From: Pseudomonadales bacterium | GTDB taxonomy: Bacteria > Pseudomonadota > Gammaproteobacteria > Pseudomonadales > Azotimanducaceae | Direction of reading: 5' to 3' | Length of the DNA: 55,573 nucleotides | NCBI GenBank assembly: GCA_016763855.1 | Contig: JAESSY010000177.1 | Span: 1-55,573, forward strand | Shown here: piece by piece, positions 1-9,618 of the stretch | Layout of the letters: each line of letters begins with the position of its first letter | Numbering within the stretch: the first letter of the stretch is position 1 | Translations under genes and position numbers: made by a program | Notes under the pieces: model-generated | The model's input: the letters and a program-made list of their open reading frames with translations, nothing else | What the model was told of the DNA's origin: nothing | Databases searched by the model: none

Positions 1-84
1 TATTTCCGGTATAAAGCGCAACCTACAAACACTAAAACCCTAAATCCTGATATTCAGGAATTTTCATATAGAGAGGAATTGTCC

Positions 85-1581
85 GTGGCACGACCTGGTC
101 TTGATGGTGTATTTGCTGATTGGAAGGAACGTGAAGCACTGGCAGAGGCTATGATTCCAATGATAGGCGGCTTATATCGAAGAAATCTGGCGATTTATAT
201 CCATGGTGTACCGCTTTATAACCAATCTGTTATTGACCTTATGAAGGCCCACCGTTTTGTTCGGCAAATCGAACAAAACGAAATGTCTGAGTTCGAAACT
301 CATCCTGTTTTAGAAATTTTATGCAAGCTAGATCTTGCGCCAGCTCACATTGATATTGGCAAATTGACATCAAATTACATGGCTGACAATGAAGGGCTCT
401 CATTGGAAGATTATGTGAAGAAAGAATCTGGGGAGATTTTAGATGTTGAATCCGCCCCCCATGAACCCAAGGACGTTGTAGTCTATGGTTTTGGTCGAAT
501 CGGTCGGTTAGTCATCCGGCTCTTGGTGGAAAAAACGGGTGGTGGGCATAATCTAGTTCCAAAGGCTGTGGTTCTTCGTCCGCCAAAAGACAAAGTGAAA
601 GATCTTAATCGGCGCGCTAGCTTATTGAGGCGGGACTCTATCCACGGCAGTTTTAGAGGAACTATCCGTGTTGATGAAGAGAATATGGCGCTGGTGTGCA
701 ATGGCAATGTCATTCGTTTTATCTATGCTGCGGCGCCTGATGATATTGACTATACAGCCTATGGAATTGATAAAGCGCTGGTTATTGATAGCTCTGGTGT
801 ATGGCGGGATGAAGAAGGTTTAGCTCAACACTTGAAATCTAAGGGAGTCGACAAAGTACTGCTAACAACATCGGGGAAGGGAGATCTAAAAAATATCGTT
901 TCTGGTGTGAATTCGGATGTAATCTCTGACGACGACAGTATTATCGCAGCTGCATCGTGTACAACCAATGCCATCGTACCCGTATTGAAGTGTATGAATG
1001 ATAGGTTTGGGATAGCGCATGGGCATATGGAAACTGTTCACGCCTATACCGATGACCAAAATCTTCATGACAATATCCACTCGAAAGAGCGTCGTGGACG
1101 TAGTGCTCCCCTCAATATGGTCCTGACGGAATCGAATGCAACAAGTGCTGTTGGAAAGCTCCTGCCTGAACTTGCAGGGAAATTGACGGGGAATTCTATT
1201 CGCGTCCCTGTTCCTAACGTTTCCATGGCGATTTTGAATCTGACCCTAAAAAAGGAAGTAAAAAGAGAAGAGGTCCTTGAATACCTCCGGGATGTCTCAT
1301 TGAATTCGGCATTACAACGCCAAATTGGATTCACACTATCCAATGAGGTCGTTTCTTCTGACTTCATTGGAGATAGACATGCTGGAATCATTGATTCGAT
1401 TGCAACCATTGTCGAAGGAAAGCAAGTTGTACTCTATGTTTGGTATGACAATGAATTTGGATATACTTGCCAGGTTGTTCGAGTCAGCCAAAAAATGGCC
1501 GGGATCAAATATCCCATTGTTCCTCCTCAGCCCGTAAGTGACTCAAGCAGCAGCGAACAACCCAAGTTGAAATCTGCATAA
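85..1581 (+). CDS. Glyceraldehyde-3-phosphate dehydrogenase, N-terminally extended type
   Basis: NAD(P)-dependent oxidation of glyceraldehyde 3-phosphate is the family reaction. The protein is about 498 residues, far longer than ordinary GAPDH (about 330), because roughly 130 residues precede the Rossmann segment VYGFGRIGRL. The catalytic core is intact: SCTTN with the nucleophilic Cys (codon 958-960) and VHAYTDDQ with the general-base His (codon 1039-1041). An in-frame TTG at 79 exists, but GAGAGG at 71-76 is spaced 8 bases from the GTG at 85 and only 2 from the TTG, so GTG is preferred. A long GAPDH beside nqrA also occurs in Pseudomonas. The role of the extension is unknown to me. The gene stands alone, 354 bases before nqrA. 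Confidence 0.9.
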   Translation: MARPGLDGVFADWKEREALAEAMIPMIGGLYRRNLAIYIHGVPLYNQSVIDLMKAHRFVRQIEQNEMSEFETHPVLEILCKLDLAPAHIDIGKLTSNYMADNEGLSLEDYVKKESGEILDVESAPHEPKDVVVYGFGRIGRLVIRLLVEKTGGGHNLVPKAVVLRPPKDKVKDLNRRASLLRRDSIHGSFRGTIRVDEENMALVCNGNVIRFIYAAAPDDIDYTAYGIDKALVIDSSGVWRDEEGLAQHLKSKGVDKVLLTTSGKGDLKNIVSGVNSDVISDDDSIIAAASCTTNAIVPVLKCMNDRFGIAHGHMETVHAYTDDQNLHDNIHSKERRGRSAPLNMVLTESNATSAVGKLLPELAGKLTGNSIRVPVPNVSMAILNLTLKKEVKREEVLEYLRDVSLNSALQRQIGFTLSNEVVSSDFIGDRHAGIIDSIATIVEGKQVVLYVWYDNEFGYTCQVVRVSQKMAGIKYPIVPPQPVSDSSSSEQPKLKSA

Positions 1582-1935
1582 GATTGATCAGCTTTGGAGT
1601 GGATTAATCCTACCTATCCATTTATAATTAGACGCGATTTTTAGCGCCTTGGTTATCGCTTTTTGTTATTAAGCGTTTGTACTACTCTTTAGTTAGTCGC
1701 TCGTTAAGTGATTTTGTTCTTTGAGCATTGAAGGATAGTTGGTTCGTGACTAAAAAGTGTCGGTTATTGCTACGCAAGCTACACTAAGTGGATTCAGTGA
1801 TAAAAATAGAGATTTACTTCTTTTTTGGTTGCTTAGAATAAGTTGCTAAATAGTCATAATTGAAATGAATAGATAATTAAATAGATTGAACGATCAGTTC
1901 TGAGACAGTATCAATAATTGTTTTCCAGGTAACAG
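1582..1935. other. Intergenic region, gap-like gene to nqrA
   Basis: This 354-base AT-rich stretch has no credible ORF. It contains a perfect 10-bp palindrome GGATTAATCC at 1601-1610 just after the dehydrogenase stop. A weak AGCG/CGCT hairpin followed by five Ts lies near 1645-1666 and could end the upstream transcript. The right end holds the candidate nqr promoter listed separately. Nothing else was recognised. Confidence 0.5.
1886..1914 (+). promoter_or_regulatory. Candidate sigma-70 promoter for nqrA
   Basis: TTGAAC (1886-1891) and TATCAA (1909-1914) are separated by exactly 17 bases, and each matches the consensus at 4 of 6 positions. Transcription would start near 1920, giving a very short leader before the nqrA ATG at 1936. 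This is a pattern match only. Confidence 0.3.
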
Positions 1936-3261
1936 ATGATTAAGACAAAACGCGGGCTTACCCTTCCCATTGGTGGGAGTCCAGAACAGGTAATTGGTGA
2001 TGCTCAGCCAACACGTAGTGTTGCCCTACTCGGATCGGATTATCCGGGCTTAAAACCCACAATGGTTGTTGAGGAAGGAGATAAAGTCGCATTGGGTCAA
2101 ATTCTTTTTACAGATAAAAAGAATCCAAGCGTAAATTACACCTCCCCAGCCTCGGGTACAGTGAGTGCGATCAATCGAGGTTTAAAACGTGTATTCCAAT
2201 CTGTCGTTATCGAGCTTGAGGGTGATGAAGGTGTTACTTTTAGCGTGACTGATAATCTGGATAAAGAACAAGCTAAAAAATTACTGATTGATTCAGGAGA
2301 ATGGACTTCTCTTCGAAACAGACCCTATAACAAAGTGCCTTCTCCAGAAGAAGAACCTGCCAATATTTTCGTTACAGCGATTGACTCCCGGCCTCTTGCA
2401 GCTGATCCCAGTATATTTATCAATGATAACAAGGAAGCTTTCCTCACAGGTCTAGATCTTTTATCCAAGCTGACAGAGGGTAAAGTATTTGTCTGCACGG
2501 CTGATATAGATGTCCCCACGTCGAGTAATAAATCTGTTCAGCTCGAACAATTTTCAGGGCCACACCCCGCAGGACTGGTAGGAACCCATATCCATTTTCT
2601 TTCTCCTGTCAGTGCCAAGAAAAGCGTTTGGCATATTGGATATCAGGATCTCATAGCCATAGGTCACCTTGTTAAGACGGGTAAATTATTCACTGAACGT
2701 GTTATTTCGATCGCGGGTCCTGGTGTAGAAAAACCTCGTCTAATTAAAACGAGAAGAGGAGCTAGCATTGAAGAAATGATGGCTGGTGAGTTAAAGCGTG
2801 AAGAGCAACGTGTCATTTCAGGATCTGTCTTCGATGGTCGAACAGCCTTGGGACCCTCTGCTTATTTGGGAAGATTCCACAATCAAGTTTCTGTACTAAG
2901 AGAAGGAACAGATCGAGAATTTTTGGGTTTTGTCATGCCAGGGGTGAGTAAGTTTTCATTAACAAGATTGTTTGTAGGTAGCTTTTTAGGTCTTAAAAAC
3001 CTGAGTTTGACAACTAATCGTGGTGGTAGTGCAAGAGCCATGGTTCCCCTGGGAACCTATGAGGAAGTCATGCCTCTGGACATATTACCTACCCAGTTAT
3101 TAAGGGCGCTCTTAGTTGACGACGTTGATACCGCTATTCAGTTGGGTTGTCTTGAGCTAGACGAAGAGGATCTCGCACTTTGTACATTTGCTTGCCCTGG
3201 TAAATATGAGTACGGACCTTACTTGCGTGAAATGCTGACAAGAATAGAAGCTGAAGGATAA
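1936..3261 (+). CDS. nqrA: Na+-translocating NADH-quinone reductase subunit A
   Basis: Cytoplasmic-side subunit of the six-subunit Na+-NQR complex, which couples NADH oxidation and ubiquinone reduction to sodium export. The 441-residue length and overall sequence fit NqrA: an N-terminal barrel-sandwich-like region (residues 1-110, [24 protein letters not shown]), a central Rossmann-like part and a C-terminal region ending with the [12 protein letters not shown] segment. It is first in the nqrABCDEF operon, with only 7 bases to nqrB. The start is the ATG at 1936 with AGG about 8 bases upstream. Nothing looks truncated. Confidence 0.96.
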   Translation: MIKTKRGLTLPIGGSPEQVIGDAQPTRSVALLGSDYPGLKPTMVVEEGDKVALGQILFTDKKNPSVNYTSPASGTVSAINRGLKRVFQSVVIELEGDEGVTFSVTDNLDKEQAKKLLIDSGEWTSLRNRPYNKVPSPEEEPANIFVTAIDSRPLAADPSIFINDNKEAFLTGLDLLSKLTEGKVFVCTADIDVPTSSNKSVQLEQFSGPHPAGLVGTHIHFLSPVSAKKSVWHIGYQDLIAIGHLVKTGKLFTERVISIAGPGVEKPRLIKTRRGASIEEMMAGELKREEQRVISGSVFDGRTALGPSAYLGRFHNQVSVLREGTDREFLGFVMPGVSKFSLTRLFVGSFLGLKNLSLTTNRGGSARAMVPLGTYEEVMPLDILPTQLLRALLVDDVDTAIQLGCLELDEEDLALCTFACPGKYEYGPYLREMLTRIEAEG

Positions 3262-3268
3262 AAGCGAC

Positions 3269-4471
3269 ATGTCTCTTAGAAAATTTCTAGATAAAATAGA
3301 GCCTGACTTTGAAGCGGGAGGAAAGTACGAGAAATGGTACGCCCTCTATGAAGCTATCGACACTATTCTATATTCCCCAGGTAACGTTACGAAAAGCGCT
3401 TCCCATGTACGTGATGCAGTTGAAATAAAGCGTGTCATGACCACAGTTTGGTGGTGTGCCTTTTTCCCCATGTTGGCCGGGATGTATTTTGTGGGCGTTC
3501 ACGCTTTGGGTGCTATGGATCACATGGGTATAGAAAGCCTGGCAGGTTGGCGTGGCTGGATACTCGAATTGTTAGCTGGATACGACCCGGAAAATTGGTG
3601 GCATTGCTTTATTTACGGTGCAGTATTTTTTGTCCCGATCTATATGGTGACATTTGTTGTTGGTGCATTCTGGGAAGTGCTTTTTGCTATTAAGCGTGGT
3701 CATGAGATTACAGAGGGATTTTTTGTTACCAGTATTCTATTCTCCCTAACGTTACCTGCAACGATTCCACTTTGGCAGGTCGCTATAGGCATTTCTTTCG
3801 GTGTTGTCATTGGAAAGGAAGTATTCGGTGGAGTAGGTAAAAATTTCCTCAATCCAGCATTGGTAGGCCGTGCTTTTCTATTTTTTGCCTATCCTGCTCA
3901 GATGTCAGGAGATGCAGTTTGGACCGCAGTAGACGGATACAGTGGTGCGACGGCCCTAGGAATCGCGGCTCTGAATGGTATGGAAGGAGTGGTTGCTAGC
4001 GGTTTAACTTGGACCGATGCTTTTATTGGTAATATTCCTGGCTCTGTTGGTGAGGTTTCAACGATAGCAATATTAATTGGCGGAAGTATTCTTTTAGTCA
4101 GTAAAATTGCATCTTGGCGAATTGTCGCCGGTGTCATGATAGGCATGGTAGGGATGTCTCTCTTATTTAATAGTATTGGCTCCGAAACTAACCCTATGTT
4201 TGGTATGCCATGGTATTGGCATTTTGTATTGGGAGGTTTTGCCTTCGGTATGATGTATATGGCAACTGACCCTGTTTCTGCCTCAATGACGGATACGGGT
4301 AAGTGGATGTTTGGTGGTTTAATTGGTGTGATGGCCATATTGATTAGAGTTGTTAATCCGGCGTTTCCTGAAGGCATGATGTTAGCGATCTTATTCGCCA
4401 ATTTGTTTGCCCCTTTAATTGACTGGTTCGTTGTCAGAGCCAATGTAAAGAGGAGACTAGCCCGTGGCTGA
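3269..4471 (+). CDS. nqrB: Na+-translocating NADH-quinone reductase subunit B
   Basis: Integral membrane subunit of Na+-NQR, 400 residues with about ten hydrophobic segments. It carries riboflavin and a covalently bound FMN. The ApbE flavinylation motif SGAT is present (residues 225-228, Thr228 codon 3950-3952), equivalent to Vibrio cholerae Thr236. AAGGA precedes the ATG at 3269. The gene overlaps nqrC by 8 bases, which suggests coupled translation. It belongs to the NqrB/RnfD family, and the operon context separates it from RnfD. Confidence 0.96.
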   Translation: MSLRKFLDKIEPDFEAGGKYEKWYALYEAIDTILYSPGNVTKSASHVRDAVEIKRVMTTVWWCAFFPMLAGMYFVGVHALGAMDHMGIESLAGWRGWILELLAGYDPENWWHCFIYGAVFFVPIYMVTFVVGAFWEVLFAIKRGHEITEGFFVTSILFSLTLPATIPLWQVAIGISFGVVIGKEVFGGVGKNFLNPALVGRAFLFFAYPAQMSGDAVWTAVDGYSGATALGIAALNGMEGVVASGLTWTDAFIGNIPGSVGEVSTIAILIGGSILLVSKIASWRIVAGVMIGMVGMSLLFNSIGSETNPMFGMPWYWHFVLGGFAFGMMYMATDPVSASMTDTGKWMFGGLIGVMAILIRVVNPAFPEGMMLAILFANLFAPLIDWFVVRANVKRRLARG

Positions 4472-5285
4472 TGCTTCCAATAGTGCGACTAACAATAAGG
4501 ACTCCATAAAGAACACCTTGATCGTCGCTGTATCACTGTGCCTTGTGAGTGCCATCATTGTTTCCGGTTCAGCGGTTTTGCTAAAGCCTCAGCGTATGGA
4601 GAATAAGGCATTATTCAGAAATAAGAACATCCTAATTGCTGCGGGTTTATATCAGAAGGGAGAGACTGCCGATAGTGAGATCTCTGGTCTTTTTAAGAAT
4701 TTTGAAATTCGCATGGTAGATCTCGAACAAAATAAACTCCTGAGTGCTTCAGACCTTGATGCATTGGGAATCGATATCTCAAAGTATAATCAACGCAAAG
4801 CAGCTAAGAATCCTGATACTAGCAAAGCGTTGAGTACAGCAGATGATATCGCCTCAATCAGTCGTAGAGCGCAGTACAGTGTTGTTTACCTACTGAAGAA
4901 AGACAACAAAATTGAGAAGGCAGTTCTCCCGATTCACGGCTATGGCCTATGGTCTACGCTTTATGGTTTCATTGCTTTGGAATCTGACCTTAATACTGTT
5001 GCGGGGATTACATTCTATGAGCACGGTGAAACAGCTGGCCTTGGTGGTGAAATTGAGAATCCCAGATGGAAAGCTAACTGGGTAGGTAAGTATATCTATT
5101 CCAATGATGGAAAGGTTAGATTTACAGTCATGAAAGGAGCCGTAGATCCTAAATCTAAGAATGCAATTCATGAAGTAGATGGTTTGTCCGGCGCATCCCT
5201 GACCGCTCGAGGTGTACAGAATTTGATTACATATTGGTTAGGTAGTGATGGTTTTGGACCTGTATTAGAAAAGATTAGAGGTTAG
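4464..5285 (+). CDS. nqrC: Na+-translocating NADH-quinone reductase subunit C
   Basis: Membrane-anchored periplasmic flavoprotein subunit of Na+-NQR, with one N-terminal transmembrane helix (about residues 17-42) and a periplasmic FMN-binding domain. It passes electrons between the NqrD/NqrE iron centre and NqrB. The start is a GTG inside the end of nqrB. The flavinylation motif reads DGLSGASLT, so the acceptor position (residue 245, codon 5196-5198) is Ser rather than the usual Thr; see findings. Length (273 residues) and the rest of the sequence are typical. Confidence 0.96.
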   Translation: MADASNSATNNKDSIKNTLIVAVSLCLVSAIIVSGSAVLLKPQRMENKALFRNKNILIAAGLYQKGETADSEISGLFKNFEIRMVDLEQNKLLSASDLDALGIDISKYNQRKAAKNPDTSKALSTADDIASISRRAQYSVVYLLKKDNKIEKAVLPIHGYGLWSTLYGFIALESDLNTVAGITFYEHGETAGLGGEIENPRWKANWVGKYIYSNDGKVRFTVMKGAVDPKSKNAIHEVDGLSGASLTARGVQNLITYWLGSDGFGPVLEKIRG

Positions 5286-5295
5286 GAGAGATTTA

Positions 5296-5955
5296 ATGTC
5301 AGAAGCCAAAGAAGCATTATTATCACCGATTGTTGAAAATAATCCGATCGGATTGCAAATTTTAGGTGTTTGTTCGGCGCTCGCAGTCACAACCCAAATG
5401 AATGTTGCGCTTGTGATGTGTATTGCTTTGACTGTGGTCATCGCGTTTTCAAGTATGGTTATTTCAATCATCAGAAATAGAATTCCGAGTAGTATTCGTA
5501 TCATTGTACAAATGACAGTTATTGCTTCACTTGTGATTGTTGTTGACCAAATATTAGGTGCAGTTGCATACGAGCTTAGTCGGCAATTAACTGTGTTTAT
5601 CGGTTTGATTATTACCAACTGTATTGTTATGGGGCGCGCGGAAGCATTCGCCATGCAGAACCCACCTGGTATTAGCTTTATTGACGGTATTGGTAATGGT
5701 CTTGGTTACAGTGTTGTATTGATGTTGGTGGCAACAATCAGAGAACTTTTTGGTTCAGGCAGCTTATTTGGCTTCGAAATTTTACCACTGATAACCAATG
5801 GCGGCTGGTATAACCCAATGGGTTTGTTGCTTCTTCCCCCCAGTGCATTTTTTATTATCGGCTTGTTGATCTGGGGCCTTCGATCCTGGAAAACAGAACA
5901 AGTTGAAGAACCTGATTACGTCATCGGTGGGCATACTGCCCATTCTGCAGGGTAG
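5296..5955 (+). CDS. nqrD: Na+-translocating NADH-quinone reductase subunit D
   Basis: Polytopic inner-membrane subunit of Na+-NQR, 219 residues with about six hydrophobic helices. In the known complex, NqrD and NqrE form inverted half-channels that share an iron centre held by paired cysteines. The matching segments are visible here: [11 protein letters not shown] near residues 23-33 and [13 protein letters not shown] near 107-119. The Gly-rich, charged C-terminal tail is typical. AGGAGAG precedes the ATG. The gap to nqrE is 8 bases. Confidence 0.95.
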   Translation: MSEAKEALLSPIVENNPIGLQILGVCSALAVTTQMNVALVMCIALTVVIAFSSMVISIIRNRIPSSIRIIVQMTVIASLVIVVDQILGAVAYELSRQLTVFIGLIITNCIVMGRAEAFAMQNPPGISFIDGIGNGLGYSVVLMLVATIRELFGSGSLFGFEILPLITNGGWYNPMGLLLLPPSAFFIIGLLIWGLRSWKTEQVEEPDYVIGGHTAHSAG

Positions 5956-5963
5956 GTGTTGCA

Positions 5964-6575
5964 ATGTTAGAATATTATCTCAGCCTGTTTTTAAAAGCCG
6001 TTTTCATCGAGAATATGGCTTTGGTGTTTTTTCTGGGCATGTGCACATTTATTGCTATCTCAAAGAAGATAGAAACGGCTATCGGTCTTGGAATAGCAGT
6101 TGTCGTTGTTCTGACCATCACTGTTCCTGTTAATAATCTCATTAATACCTATTTACTCGCCGATGGTGCGCTTGCTTGGGCGGGATTGCCCGACGTAGAT
6201 TTGAGCTTTCTAGGTTACTTGAGTTATATCGGTGTTATTGCTGCAATTGTGCAAATTCTAGAAATGTTTCTCGATAAATATGTACCAGTTTTGTACAACG
6301 CTCTTGGGGTCTTTCTTCCTCTAATTACAGTGAATTGCGCAATACTAGGTGCATCGCTTTTCATGGTAAATCGAGATTATAATTTTGCAGAAAGTATGGT
6401 GTATGGCGTAGGTTCGGGTGTAGGTTGGGCTATTGCAATTGTGGCACTTGCCGGAATTCGAGAGAAATTAAAATACAGCGATGTACCAGAAGGCCTTCGT
6501 GGCCTGGGCATTACATTTATCACCGTTGGCTTAATGTCCTTGGGTTTTATGTCGTTTGGTGGTATTTCGTTATAA
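5964..6575 (+). CDS. nqrE: Na+-translocating NADH-quinone reductase subunit E
   Basis: Polytopic inner-membrane partner of NqrD, 203 residues with six hydrophobic segments. The conserved cysteine segments [11 protein letters not shown] (about residue 26) and [11 protein letters not shown] (about residue 120) supply the ligands of the intramembrane iron centre in characterised complexes. The gene lies between nqrD and nqrF with short gaps. The homologous alternative is RnfA, but operon content and order make NqrE the clear choice. Confidence 0.95.
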   Translation: MLEYYLSLFLKAVFIENMALVFFLGMCTFIAISKKIETAIGLGIAVVVVLTITVPVNNLINTYLLADGALAWAGLPDVDLSFLGYLSYIGVIAAIVQILEMFLDKYVPVLYNALGVFLPLITVNCAILGASLFMVNRDYNFAESMVYGVGSGVGWAIAIVALAGIREKLKYSDVPEGLRGLGITFITVGLMSLGFMSFGGISL

Positions 6576-6587
6576 GTAGTAGACGTT

Positions 6588-7811
6588 ATGATTGAAGAAA
6601 TTTTACTGGGTGTTTCGATGTTCACTATCATCATTATGATGTTGGTGTTTATCATTCTGCTTGCAAGAAACCAACTCGTGAGTACGGGTGATGTCACCAT
6701 CGGCATTAATTCTGATGATGAACGATCGATACATACACAAGCAGGTGGTAAGTTACTGACAACCCTTTCAGATGCAGGAATTTTCCTCTCCTCAGCCTGT
6801 GGCGGCGGTGGTACATGCGGACAATGTCGTTGTCGAATTCTTGATGGCGGTGGTTCCATGTTGTCCACCGAAGAAGGGCACTTTACACGGGGCGAGGCCA
6901 GAGATGGCTGGCGCCTTAGTTGTCAGGCTTCCGTTAAGCAAGATATGGAGATCGAAATCCCTGTTGAAATTTTCGGTGTAAAACGTTGGGAATGTGAGGT
7001 TATTTCAAACGATAATGTAGCCACATTTATTAAAGAACTCGTCTTAAAACTACCTGAAGGTGAAGTGGTTGACTTTAGAGCAGGAGGGTTTGTGCAGTTT
7101 GAAATTGATCCCTACGAAATGGACTATAAAGAGATTGATGTTGCCGAAGAATATCGAGGGGACTGGGAAAAGTTTGGTGTTTTCAATAATACCTCGAAGG
7201 TAGACGAGGTCACCATACGAGCCTATTCGATGGCAAATTATCCCGAAGAGAAGGGTGTAATGAAGTTTAATATTCGTATCGCTTCGCCACCCCCCGGGAC
7301 TGATTTTGAAGCCGGGAAGATGTCATCTTACCTTTTTACGCTTAAACCTGGCGATAAAATCACTATCTTTGGTCCCTTCGGTGATTTTTTTGCCAAGGAA
7401 ACTCAAAGTGAAATGGTGTTTATTGGCGGTGGTGCTGGAATGGCGCCAATGCGAGCGCATATATTCGACCAACTGTTACGCCTAAAGACTGACAGGAAAA
7501 TCACCTTCTGGTATGGCGGGCGTAATGAAACAGAACTCTTTTATGTAGATGAGTACGATAAACTTGCTGCAGAGCACGATAATTTTGAATGGCACGTTGC
7601 TTTATCAGACCAAAACATTGAAGGCTGGACTGGTTACACTGGATTTATTCATAATGTACTCGAAGAAAACTATCTGAAAGATCATCCATCCCCCGAAGAT
7701 TGTGAATACTACATGTGTGGTCCACCCATGATGAATGCAGCTGTGATTCAGATGTTGGAAGACTTGGGTGTAGAAAAAGATAATATCTTCTTAGACGACT
7801 TTGGTGGTTAA
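6588..7811 (+). CDS. nqrF: Na+-translocating NADH-quinone reductase subunit F
   Basis: Electron-input subunit of Na+-NQR: NADH to FAD to [2Fe-2S]. It has an N-terminal membrane helix (residues 1-25). A ferredoxin domain follows with cluster cysteines C71, C77, C80 and C112 ([12 protein letters not shown] then SCQAS). The FAD domain carries the RAYSMANY motif and the NADH domain carries [10 protein letters not shown] and CGPPMM, ending in DDFGG. Length (407) is standard. It is the last gene of the operon. The apbE and nqrM genes that often follow are absent, and the next gene is convergent. Confidence 0.97.
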   Translation: MIEEILLGVSMFTIIIMMLVFIILLARNQLVSTGDVTIGINSDDERSIHTQAGGKLLTTLSDAGIFLSSACGGGGTCGQCRCRILDGGGSMLSTEEGHFTRGEARDGWRLSCQASVKQDMEIEIPVEIFGVKRWECEVISNDNVATFIKELVLKLPEGEVVDFRAGGFVQFEIDPYEMDYKEIDVAEEYRGDWEKFGVFNNTSKVDEVTIRAYSMANYPEEKGVMKFNIRIASPPPGTDFEAGKMSSYLFTLKPGDKITIFGPFGDFFAKETQSEMVFIGGGAGMAPMRAHIFDQLLRLKTDRKITFWYGGRNETELFYVDEYDKLAAEHDNFEWHVALSDQNIEGWTGYTGFIHNVLEENYLKDHPSPEDCEYYMCGPPMMNAAVIQMLEDLGVEKDNIFLDDFGG

Positions 7812-7901
7812 TGGCGCTATTGATTTCACTGGCTAATGTCTTCAGTGTCTAAGGGTATCAGTCGTTAAACCTAAAGCCGCAGTTTGATCTTGAAAAAGAG
7901 C

Positions 7902-8666
7902 TTACATTTTTTCCTCAGTGATTGAGTATCCTGTATCTTCCGGTAGGCAGAGGTAGTTTCCGTCTTCTCGTTTTTCAAATCGAGGTTTAACTGTGACAAC
8001 CTTTCTGTTTTTTGCTTGCTCAAATGCTTCTTTTACAGAACTCGCTTCAGCTAGCATTTCGATATTGAGTCGAGTGGGGAATATAATGGTGTATTTTCCC
8101 GATTTGTTTCCTGCCAGGGCATCTTCTGGGCGTATCCAAACTGAATCCACAGATTCATAGCCATCATGTATGGCTAGGTGATCAGCAGGCGCCTCAGCTA
8201 GATAGAATTGTGTATCGAAGCGTTTAGGCATCATTTCTGGTGTGACCCAATGCGCATAATGTTGAAGTTGATCACAAGCGAGCATAAGGGATTCACTCTC
8301 GAGAAAGTCTTTAATTTCTAATTTGCCTTTTGCGAGCGGTTCGCGAAATTGCGCTAGTTCTTTTAGCCTTGAGGCGCTAATTAACGCTTTCTGGCCGCTC
8401 GTTCTTGCGAGTAAAATGCCACATTCCTCAAAAGCTTCCCTTATCGCGCCAACTTGATAGCTCAACTGAGTATCTTGAGTATTTGCCCCCTCGCAGTACT
8501 GTGAAACATGATCATCGCCCTCATTCAGTTTTCCCCCTGGGAAAACCAATGCACCAGATGCAAAGTCAATTTGGTGATGACGCACCACCATAAATATTTC
8601 CAAGCCACGAGATCCGTCTCTAAGCATCAAAATTGTGGCAGATGGGATGGGCTGAGTTGTTATCAT
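7902..8666 (-). CDS. Nudix hydrolase, NUDT19/CoA-diphosphatase-like
   Basis: A 254-residue Nudix-family protein, which would hydrolyse a nucleoside diphosphate linked to another moiety using Mg2+. The Nudix box is split: GGKLNEGD and REAFEECGILL are separated by a longer-than-usual insert. Such an insert is seen in NUDT19/RP2-type proteins that cleave CoA or acyl-CoA. The remainder (WVTPEMMPKRFDTQFYLAE) also fits that group, which commonly carries a similar WxTPxxxxxRFDTxF segment. Substrate is inferred from the family only. The ATG lies 2 bases after the upstream gene's stop, so it ends a four-gene minus-strand operon starting at yaaA. Confidence 0.85.
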   Translation of the reverse strand: MITTQPIPSATILMLRDGSRGLEIFMVVRHHQIDFASGALVFPGGKLNEGDDHVSQYCEGANTQDTQLSYQVGAIREAFEECGILLARTSGQKALISASRLKELAQFREPLAKGKLEIKDFLESESLMLACDQLQHYAHWVTPEMMPKRFDTQFYLAEAPADHLAIHDGYESVDSVWIRPEDALAGNKSGKYTIIFPTRLNIEMLAEASSVKEAFEQAKNRKVVTVKPRFEKREDGNYLCLPEDTGYSITEEKM

Positions 8667-8668
8667 TT

Positions 8669-9556
8669 TTACAGCGAGCGCTCGGAGATAATGAACCAGG
8701 ATTCACCTTCTTTCTTTAGACGAAATTCTTTTCTTGTTCTGTCGCTAAAAATATCTGATTCGTAGCGCTGATTGAAAACGACTACGGCCGAATTGGTCGC
8801 TGTGATTTCAACCTTCTCGTAGTCAATAGTAACCTTTATAGATTTGGGTCTTTGCAAGCGGGAACGTCTGAGGCCTTCCCATTGCCGCCTTGATTGTTGA
8901 CCGGGGACTTTGAATTCATCCGAGTAATAGGCCAAATATTGCACGACATTCTTGTCGGACCATGCCGCGGCCCAAAGATCGATCATTGACTCGATATTGG
9001 TTCTGGCTTCTTCTGTTAACTCGTCCACATTCAGGTTTAGAGGGATCGCCTTTGTTTCTGCGAGCACTTCCTTAGGTGTATTCGTCTGATTTGAAACTAC
9101 CTTCGAAATATTCTCTGCAGGTATATCGACCGTTTTGGCAAGTGCACTCTTGCTCGATACAGTTTCTGTTAGGGCAGGTTTATGCTCTTCGGTTTTCTCT
9201 ATGATAGCGGCTGTTACTGGGGTATCGACCAAAGCATCATTTTCGAAGTAGCCGTTGTAAACTGAACCATCTGGTAGGATCATGGTACCTGGACCATTGC
9301 GCAAATCATTGGCAAATGTACCGACGAATCGAGTGCCATCGTTCCAGAAAATAGTTCCTTTACCCCACCTTTTGCCATCACGAACTTCTCCGACATAACG
9401 AGTACCGTCGGGCCAAACCAATGTCTTGTTAACAGTATCGCTGGAACTGGCTATTGTTTCCGCTGAGAAACCGAAAGCCAGCACTATAGTTAAAAAAACG
9501 ATTAGGGAAACGTTTAGGACAGTGATTGCGACAAACGGTAAAAGAGTGCGTACCAT
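8669..9556 (-). CDS. Membrane-anchored or secreted MORN-repeat protein with NTF2-like domain
   Basis: I do not know its specific function. An N-terminal hydrophobic segment (LLPFVAITVLNVSLIVF) acts as signal or anchor. Three consecutive MORN repeats follow (YVGEVRDGKRWGKGT, FVGTFANDLRNGPGT, YNGYFENDALVD), then a low-complexity linker. A C-terminal domain of about 115 residues (MIDLWAAAWSDKNVVQYLAYY ... SWFIISERSL) resembles the SnoaL/NTF2-like domains found in cell-wall-associated proteins. An in-frame ATG lies 18 codons upstream (9610), but AGAGA sits 5-10 bases before the ATG at 9556 and that start gives a cleaner signal sequence. It is probably translated from the yaaA operon. Confidence 0.75.
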   Translation of the reverse strand: MVRTLLPFVAITVLNVSLIVFLTIVLAFGFSAETIASSSDTVNKTLVWPDGTRYVGEVRDGKRWGKGTIFWNDGTRFVGTFANDLRNGPGTMILPDGSVYNGYFENDALVDTPVTAAIIEKTEEHKPALTETVSSKSALAKTVDIPAENISKVVSNQTNTPKEVLAETKAIPLNLNVDELTEEARTNIESMIDLWAAAWSDKNVVQYLAYYSDEFKVPGQQSRRQWEGLRRSRLQRPKSIKVTIDYEKVEITATNSAVVVFNQRYESDIFSDRTRKEFRLKKEGESWFIISERSL

Positions 9557-9618
9557 TCCAATTCTCTGATTGACGATGTATGTGGTTGAAATTGTAGCAC
9601 ATACCTGCATTGCAATGA

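Noticed and set aside
45-59. TCCTGA-TAT-TCAGGA hairpin in the leader before the GAPDH-like gene
   Set aside because: Short six-base stem with a three-base loop; may be chance, and no family of leader element is recognised.
1754-1768. 15-bp string AAAGTGTCGGTTATT shared with 36139-36153 in another intergenic region
   Set aside because: About one such match is expected by chance in a window of this size, and flanks do not match.
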